From Deuterostichococcus epilithicus (lineage: Eukaryota; Chlorophyta; Trebouxiophyceae; Prasiolales; Stichococcaceae): a stretch of 64,000 nucleotides of DNA. The stretch is from the NCBI GenBank assembly GCA_033439295.1, contig JAVTLE010000023.1, positions 1,178,001 through 1,242,000 of the forward strand. The letters run 5' to 3'. Both the position numbers and the translations under genes were made by a program. Every line of letters begins with the position of its first letter. Position 1 is the first letter of the stretch. Positions 35,301 to 44,300 of this stretch are shown here, in pieces. Below the pieces are notes generated by a model, which worked only from the letters and a program-made list of their open reading frames with translations, had not been told where the DNA came from and did no database searches.

Positions 35301-38300
35301 AGTGTCAACTGACTCCATCACGGCAGACAACCTGGACCTATTGGTCATTCAACAGGACCCAACCTGCTCAATTATGGTCACCCCAACCCACAGGTGCCGG
35401 GGCTGGAGCCGGCGGCGCTGGACAACGCGGTCAACACCGTCACGGCGGACAACCTGGACCTGGGCTGCCGCATGATCGAGAAGGCGGCGCACGATAAGGC
35501 TGTGCGCGACATCGACGACCGCCTCGCTCCCGGCTACACGGTGCGGATTCGTGGTGGAGGACCTCCCTTCTCGGTGCTGATTATGGCTGCTTTGCGCCCG
35601 GCTGCACGGCGCGTGCGTCTCTCCCGGCACCTGCTCAGTTCTCAATCAGCCCTGGTGCAGCGCGTGCATTATGGGTGCAAGGCTGCGGCATGGGCTCACG
35701 TGCGGCATAGGAGAGTTTGTCCATTCCCGAGTGGTACTGGGAGGTGCCCCGTCCTAGCAGACACAACGCCAAAGCAGCGGGCGTTCGATGACATTGGCAT
35801 GCTGCTGGAGCCTGCCGCCAGCCGGCCTGTGCACTGCCGGCCGCCTCAACTTCTGCCGGCCCAAGATCATCCCGTGGACCTGATACGGGTCCCTGAATCG
35901 CTGTCTGGAACGGGTTCCTGGAAACGCTGTCTGGAACGAGTCCCTGAACCGCTGGGCAGGCGCGCAAGAACGCGAAGGCGGCGGGGCAGGCCTTCTACGA
36001 TGTCGGCGTCCTGCAGGCGCTGGCCGGCACGCTAGGCAACTCGCTGCCCGAGTCGCTGCGGCCGCGCGCGTCGGCGCTCTCGCCGCATCAGGCGCGCGAT
36101 TCTCCGTGCATTGCCTGCTCAACAAAAGCTGGTGTCAAACATCGTGCTGCGGCTGCAATCTGGAACTGGCTCGAGTCGTTGTGGCATGTTGCCTTCTGTG
36201 CTGCAGCCGAGTCAGGTGTGGTTGCAATTCAAGCATTTGATGCAAGTCAATGCAGATTGCGGCTGCGGCTCGCTTGGTTGCTGCTTTTGCCGCTTCGCAA
36301 CTGCACTAAGCATGCAAGCATCAAGCCGCAGCCGCAGTCTCTCATGCAAACACCGACTTTGCATCGAAGAGGTCATTCCAGATGACGGATCTGGAGCAAT
36401 GTGCTGCGTCTCACCATTGTCGTTTCACCTGCATCACCTTGGTGCGCAGGCGCGGCTGTATGCGGACTACGGCCGCATCCGCGCCAAGGACGAGCCGACT
36501 TCCGCAGGAGGCGGCCTGGCGGGCACGGCCGGGCAGCCGCCGCCGCCGCCGGGCGGCGGCCTGGGTGCAGCAGGGCGCCGCCCNNNCNCNGTTCCCGGCG
36601 CCCGCCGGCCCGGGCCTCGGCGGCATGCAGTCGACGGTGCGCGCACCTGGCCATCTTCTCACGCTCCACCCCAATTGGCAGAGCTCTTTGTGGAGTTGCG
36701 GTCGGCTGCCATCCCGCAGCGCAGGGCAACCCGCGCGCCTCGCCAAGTCAGCTGCTGAGAGTTGCGCCTCGATTGATCGCCCCTGGAGGACAGATGTCTG
36801 TGGACCGAAGAGGTCGTCAACAAGCAGCAGTTTATCGTGTTGGGTGCTGGCAACAAAGAGCGCCTGCAGATGGCAGTGTCTGCTGCGGGTGTGTGGAGCT
36901 GCTGCCTCAGCCAGCTTGAAGCCAACTCACACGATGCAAGTTTCCCTTTGGCGGAGCTCCCGACGGAATGGAAGGCAAATCCCTGGCTTTTTGCTGCATG
37001 TACTGCCTATCTGTGTCGTGTAGGCCGTGTGACCGCAGCGCAATGCGCACGGAAGTACACCTCCGAAATCCCTCACGCAATGTTAGCTCGCTGTGGGGCC
37101 CGGCACCGCCAGAGGGCGAGCGACAGCAGCCGCACGACTTCCGCTGCGTCATGCGCAGTCTGCCTGCACCTCAGGTTGCCTCACTCTTCATGCGCTGGAC
37201 TTTCTCCACTGCAGGGCCTTGATGGCGAGCGGCCGCAGCCGTACGAGGGCTCCCCTGCCGCAGGGGCGCCACACAGAACCCCTCACACACCCTGGTCGGT
37301 TGTGCATCTCACATGCTGCACTGTCACTCTGTCTAGGGACTCGATGGCGAGCGGCCACAGCCGCACGAGGGCTCCGCAGCCGCAGCTGCCGCAGTGCTGC
37401 AGGAAAAGTACGTCGCCTGGCAGCAGCGCCTGGACCAGCTCATCACCAAGGACCCGCAGGTATGGTGATTCGACTGCTGGTCATGCTTGCTGAAACCTCG
37501 AATTCGATGTGTTCAATCCCAGAATTCATATCTGTCACAAAGTATTCCGCCTGGCAGCAGCGCCTGGACCAACGCACGACCAGGGACCCACAGGAGTTGG
37601 GGCTGGGGTGCTGCTGCTATGCCCTCCACAGCATGTCTGTCGTGGACCACGCTGGCGGTGCCAGAGGCTCTGGACAAGTGAAGGCTCGGCCGCGCTGTGC
37701 CCTGCCCGGCTTTGTGGGTGATGCACGCGGCCTGGCCGCCGTGGGTGCTGAGAGTTCTCGGCGGGTGGCAGGCAACGTCCCCGTCCCATGACGGCGTGGG
37801 TGGTCCCGGCGCTGCTGAGCGGCCGCGTGCAGCAGACACAGCATCTGCATATCACTCCTCTGATCCGGCATGGCTCCCGGGCATGACTTCACCTTGGGTC
37901 TGCGCTGCTCGTGTTCTGCGGCAGCACCAGCCAGGTTCACATGCCAGCCTCTGCCGCCGCCTCAGAGGAGCACCCCTGCCAGCAGCGATGCAAATCAAAT
38001 CTGCCCCGCCTCCTCCCCCGGCCCTGCTCCTGATGCGTGCCTCGCACTGGACTGACTGTCCCTCTTACCCTAAACCCTAAACCGTTTTGCACTGCAGGCG
38101 GACTTCGGGGCGCTGCCGGAGGGCGCCCCGCTCCGCACCGCTGCGCTGGAGGCCGCGGCGGTGCCCGCCCCGGGCCCGGCGCAGGAAGACGCCGCCCTCG
38201 CCGTCGCCCGGAAGGTGTTTGGGCGGCTTCTGGAGACCGCCGGCGTCCGCGCTGCAGTGGGCNCGTACGCCGCCGCGCTGGGCGCTCTGGCCGCGGGCCC

Positions 38301-41300
38301 CGCGCCGCGGCTGCCGGCGGAGCTGTCTGGCTGGTTTGGCCGCGCCGAGGACGACCGCAAGTACCAGCGCGATGTCGGTGCGACAATGTTCTCCCACCAT
38401 TTCGGATTTCTCAACTTGATTTCACATTGATTGATCTGGCTGGTTCGGCCGTGCCAAGGACGGCCGCAAGTACCAGTCCACACTGGTGCGACAACTGTCT
38501 CAAAGTTTCTCGGAAGGATCACTCGAGTTGAATGTCTATTGAATGATCTGGCTGGGTTTGGCCCTGCCGAGGAAGCTGGCAAAGTACCAGTGCGCCATTG
38601 GTGCGATGTCCGAACTCAACAGTTCGAACAAGGTTGAATACAGATGTCATTCATCGGAACAGTGAATGCCGAGTGTTGGTGCGAATGCCATTCTGGTGTG
38701 ATTTCTCACTCGAGGTGTTCGATCAGATGCAAAAGCGCTGTAGGACGGCTCATTGCCTACCAATATGGGCTGACCAATCTTGCAGCTGGCTAGCCCCACC
38801 CATCGCTAGAGCTCAAGCATTCCACCCTAGAAGCTGGATCAAGCCAGTTGTCTGCAGGACAGGGCTCACGTAGTTGCCGCTTCAGCACCCACACTCACCC
38901 TCGACTCGTCCCATTGGTCGCTGTGTGGCGCTGATGAGCGCTACTCAGTATGGGCCCTGTTCGTAGAGTAGTCGTGGGAAAGGTTTCCTGCCCAGCTCAA
39001 TCCACGACGCGCTTGCCCGAGGCTTCGTCTGAGTATGTGTGTGGCCCTCAACGTCCCGTAACTCGAATCGCCTGCAGGTGAGGCGCTGGTACAGGGCGCT
39101 GCTGTGGCTGTTCACACCTGGCGGATGCCATTTGGTCATGCTCATTGCTATTGTTCACTTCCAATCTCACACTGTTCATGAACATCACAAAGGACTCCCT
39201 TGGAAATTGGCAGGCGAGGCACTGGTGCAGGGCGCTCTGATGCGGTAGCTCGGAACTGGGCGCGCAAAATGGTCCGCAACTTGCGGACGCCATCAGGTCA
39301 AGCTGCAATGCTTCAATGAAGCGGCAGAGATTGCAGTTCAAGCTCATACACCCAACGGGTAGCACCCATACTTGCAGGCGAGGCGCTGGTGCGCGCGGCG
39401 CTGCTGCGGCTGCCAGAGCTCGATGCGCACCTCGCGGGCGCCATCAGCATGCGCTCCGCAGGCGCCACCGAGCTGGCGGTGCACCTCCTGCGCGCCGCGG
39501 CGCAGGACCCATCCCCGCCGCTGGCCGGCGCGGACCTGCCGTCCAGCATCGACGTGAGTGCCGTCCGCTTTTCGTTTCAAATATGAGACTTCAGCCGCCG
39601 TCCAAAGTCTTCTGTCCCTGATTGACACTGAGGCGCCTGCTGCGCGCCCGCCGCGCATTGCCCCGCCCCAGCATTGATGTGTGCGCATCCGGAATTCATG
39701 ACCAGCAGCCCAAGCTTCAGCTCGCTGAGACCAGAGCCGCCCGCTGCTGGCAGAGGCATGCTGCAATGTTGCCGCCTTCCAGCGGCTGTTGCCGGATGCG
39801 TTTTGCGTCGCACAGGGTGCTGCTCTCGAAGGGAGTCTGGTGAACCATCGGGTGCTAGGCATGACACTTGTTGGTTCGGCCTAGGGCAAATCCCACCATG
39901 ACATCTGCCGTCAACAGGTGCTGGCCAAGCTCGCGGCGCAGTCGAGCGGCGGCGCTCCGCTGCTGGCGCTGCTCGAGTCCGCCCGCGCGTCGCGGGGCCC
40001 GGTGCAGCGCGGACCAGCGCAGGCGCCGCCGCAGGACCAGGGCCCGCCGCCGCCGCGGCCGGGCAGCCGGCAGGGGCTGCCGCCCGACCCCAACGAGCCC
40101 GCCGGCCTGCGCGAGCAGGTGCGCCGTGGAGGGTGTAGGGTTCAGAGCCGCTCCCTGCCAGAGACGCCAGCGGCCACACCAGAGCATGCAGTTGCTCAGG
40201 AAGCTGCACAGCCATGCAAATCTGATCGATGTCCTGTGGCTCCAGCTGCCCGGTGCTGCTGCTGCGCGGGTCCAGGGCCTTGTAGGTTGTATCCCCGGGC
40301 TCTGGTTCTCGCCAAGCAGCACCTGGGCAGGGCACCCCTGCCGGCATGCCTGAGCAACCCTGCCAGGCTTCTGGCCCGTACATGCAGCGTTCTCGTGTGC
40401 CAGCGCAAGCCCTGGCGGCGCATCGTCCAGCCCCTCATGCTCTCGTCGCCTGATGCATCATTTCCCCATAGCAACCTCCTCCCCTGAACCCTATAGCATC
40501 CCCCCGCGTCGACCTCCTCCCTGAACCCTATAGCACCATATCAGGCTGCTCCTGCGTATTCGAACAGTCGCTCGCTGCGCACAGGTGGCGGTACTGTTCG
40601 ACCGCTGGGCGGCGCTCGTGGAGGAGTCCCCGGGCGAGAAGGTGCATGCGCCTTTCGTGTCCCACCTGCAGCAGGCTGGCTTCCTCAAGGTGGGCCGCCC
40701 CTCCTTTGCTGGCACAGCGTCTTGTCCCTTGTTTTAATCAAAAAAGGTACTATTCTATCAAAGCCGCAGCGATGTCATGCACGGTTCCTCCCTCGTTCGT
40801 GTGCACGCAGCTTGCAGAGGCGTGCGCACGTCAAGCACTGCTCCTGTCGACAGCATCAACCAGGGCAGTCCGCAGGACATCGCCCTCTTGCCATGGCACC
40901 TCCTCCGTATCAGCGCTGTCGCCAGCCCTGATCCGAGGGGAGGCATGCCTCGTAAATGGGCGGCAAAGCTGCTAACCGCCACACATTGCCTTCTGTTCAT
41001 CAAATACATGCGCCCGGGGGATGACGCCAGGGGCCGCTTCCTGCGGGTGCTGCTGCAGCTGGTTGCTCCCTCCCCGGCGAGGCAAAGCTTCATGTCCCTG
41101 TTGCTCAACACACTTTTGAGCTACCATCCAAGGGCGATTACGCCATGGGCCGCTTTCCTGCGGGGGCTGCTGGAGCTGCGGGTTGTGCCAGGAGCAAATC
41201 TCCTGGCAAAGGCAATGCATATGTCTCTTTCGCGCCGTCCCGCTCAACACACCGTTACCTTCAACACATTCTCCTGCTCAGGGAGACGACGCCACAGACC

Positions 41301-44300
41301 GCTTTCTGCGGGTGCTGCTGGAGCTGGCGGTCGCGCACTGCCTGGCGTCGGAGGCGGGTGCCGGCGGCGGCGCCCCCCCTGGAGCGGCGGCCGCCGCCGG
41401 TTCTCCGCGGGGCGCTATCCTTCCTGGCNGTGGACGCCGCGGCCCGCCTGCTGGTCACGCTCATCAGCGCGCACGGCGGCGGCCCGCCGCTGCTCGCCCG
41501 CGCGCTGTCGGTCATGACCACAGGTGAGTCTGGGTCGCGTGCCTCGGAGGAGACCTCCTTCTTGTAGACAGGTGTTCAGCAGAAAGGCTCTGGTCACGCT
41601 TATCAGCGTGCACGGCGGCGGCCTGCCGCTGTTGGCGAGCTCGATGTCCGCCATGACCACTGGTGGGTGGGTACTAGCTTTTCGGAAACGAGGAAGTTTG
41701 TCAAGCCTTTCGAATGGAAGTCTGGGATGGGTGCGAGGCACTCGCGAGAGGATGCCTGCCGCTGCTGTACAGTATTAGTCACTGGCAAGTCGGGACCTGA
41801 GTTGCTCTACAGACGTCAATCGGTGCAGCTTCAGATTGCGTTCCAGCCTCGTCTGGGGCTGTGAGCTGCTGCCATTGACTGGGGCGTCCGTCATGCGCAA
41901 TATTTCGGCCCAGAGTCTTGTGACACGGCCGGATGGCACCCGATACGGCAGGGCTGCGCGCCTGTGTTCTGTGCAGACCATGGCCCAGGCAGCTGCGATG
42001 GCCCGTCAATTGTTGTGAGAGCCGTCAGTTGGCGCTGGAGCGCTCCGTGCCATGGTATGCCGCGAAGCCGCGTCCAGCCCGACTCGTGCATGGTGTTTAC
42101 ATGCTCATTTGGGTGCACTCTCGAGGCCTGTGCTGCTGCTCACCTGCCCCTCACACGACATCGGCATTCCACATCTGTCGCTGCCCACTGAGCGGCCCCG
42201 CCCCTCCAGCACAGGCCCACGAGGCGTGCAAGACGGCTTGCAGAAGCAGGGCTGGCTAGAACTATAGACGGGCACCGCAACATGCTACTGGTCCTGAGGT
42301 TGGTAGTGTACCAACGGACAATACTGCGCACATAGTACTCTCTGGGAGGAGCAGGACCAAGCCAAGCCAAGCTGCAGGTCAAACCCATCTCGGCAGCAAC
42401 ACTGGCGAACCTGCATCTCCGCCCCGACGACCGTCAGTTCGCCCCTGCGCAGTGCTGCGGCGGGATGCGGAGGAGCGCGGCGAGGCGTTCAACGCGCGGC
42501 CCTACTTCCGCCTGTGTGTGGGGCTCATTAGCGAGCTGGCGCCGGTGGCAGGCGGCGAGGACGCGGCCGGCTTCGGCATGCTGTCTGCGCTGGCGAGCGC
42601 GTTCCACGCGCTGCAGCCGCTGAGAGTGCCAGGCTTTGCCTTCTCCTGGCTGGAGCTCATCAGCCACAGGTGGGACCCTCCTTGAGGGTTTGTCAGACGT
42701 CGGGAACGATGAAGCCTCTTCAAGCCTGCACTGGTCCAGTCTGAGTATGTTCGGGGAACAGGCCTGTGTTCATGGCTTGTATCCATGCTGCCAGAGAGCT
42801 CCTTGCATCGAAGCCTTCGTGTGGGGCTGGACTGCCGTCATCCAGCCTGGTGCCCTCCTCCATCCCGCAAGCGCCGCTACTGCGAGCTCACGGCCCCGCC
42901 ATGTCCCGACCCCGTGACCAGGGCCCCCGCTGTATGCAGGCACTTCATGCCTGCGATGCTGATGTACCCCGGCAACCGCGGGTGGCCGGCCTTCCAGGGG
43001 CTGCTGCGCGGCCTGCTGCGCTTCCTGGAGCCCTACCTGCGGAACGCGCAGCTCACGGAAGCCATCCGCCTGCTGTACAAGGTGTGGTGGCCGGCAAGGC
43101 GCCTGCTTGTTTTCCTTTCGTTTGGCTTTGTTTCCTCCCCGATAGTCCAGTCTTGATTGCGCACAGCGCCGCTGAGTGGCGCCATGCGCCTGCTGCACAA
43201 CATGCGCACGAGGTGCTGCTCCTCCTGTCAACCTTGCATCCCTTCAGTCTTCCGAGCTCTGAGGCATGCAGCAAGATGCACCAATGTTTGGAGTATTCCT
43301 GAGGTGTGTACGCGGCGGCAGGCAGTAACTGTCGAGGTTGTGCTTGTCTGTACCTGCCTTCCTCAAGCAGTCCACCGTTGGGTGCCCCGCTTGGCAGCAC
43401 CTTGCAACGTATGCGGCCCGCCAGTGCACTGCAGTTTGGCTGCTTGTCGTCGTGTGCTGGCACTGGCGCAGCAGTCCTGGTGAGGACGCTGCACCGTGCT
43501 CTGTTGGCCAGAGCAGCCACACTGCCCTCACCAAATCCGAATGCACCTCCAGAAGCACCCTCTGGAGACTTTGTCATGGAGACTCTGCACAATCGTCGGT
43601 CAAAATGGTCACACTGCCAGAAGCCTGGTCAAACTCTCAGCTCTCGCACACACATGTACACATGCTTATCGCCCCGTGCGCGCGCGCTTCCGCAGGGCAC
43701 GCTGCGGGTGCTGCTGGTGCTGCTGCACGACTTCCCAGAGCTCCTGTGCGAGTACCACTTCGGGCTGTGCGACTGCGTGCCGCCCAGCTGCATCCAGATG
43801 CGCAACCTGCTGCTGAGCGCCTTCCCTCGGGCGATGCGCTTGCCCGACCCCTTCACCCCCAACCTCAAGGTGCACACATTACGCTACCTTCCACTCCAAC
43901 CTGTTCCGTTCAGTCCATTCCATTCTTCATTCCCTAACAACTGTATCTAGTATGACAACCTGACCTTGCAACCCCTGTATGAAGAGTCTCCGAAGTCTCA
44001 CTGTCGGCTTGACCAGCCTGCATGCCTGTCGCCGGGAAGCTGGGCTCATTCCGTCCGGCCTGGCCGCCGCACAGCCGGGCCAGGGCACCGCAAATTGTAG
44101 GCCGCCTTGCTTGCGCGATTAGCCCGCTGAGCGGCTGCCAGGCACAGCGACCTCTGGTGGACACGGACCCTCCTGCTGTCATGCTCCTGTGCGCATCATC
44201 TGCTCGATCTCTGCACATTCCAAGTGCACCAAGCGCGTCTCTCAGCCCGTGGGCATCGCTCGTTGTGATGGTCCGCAACTCTCGAGCCTTGCCTCCGTCC

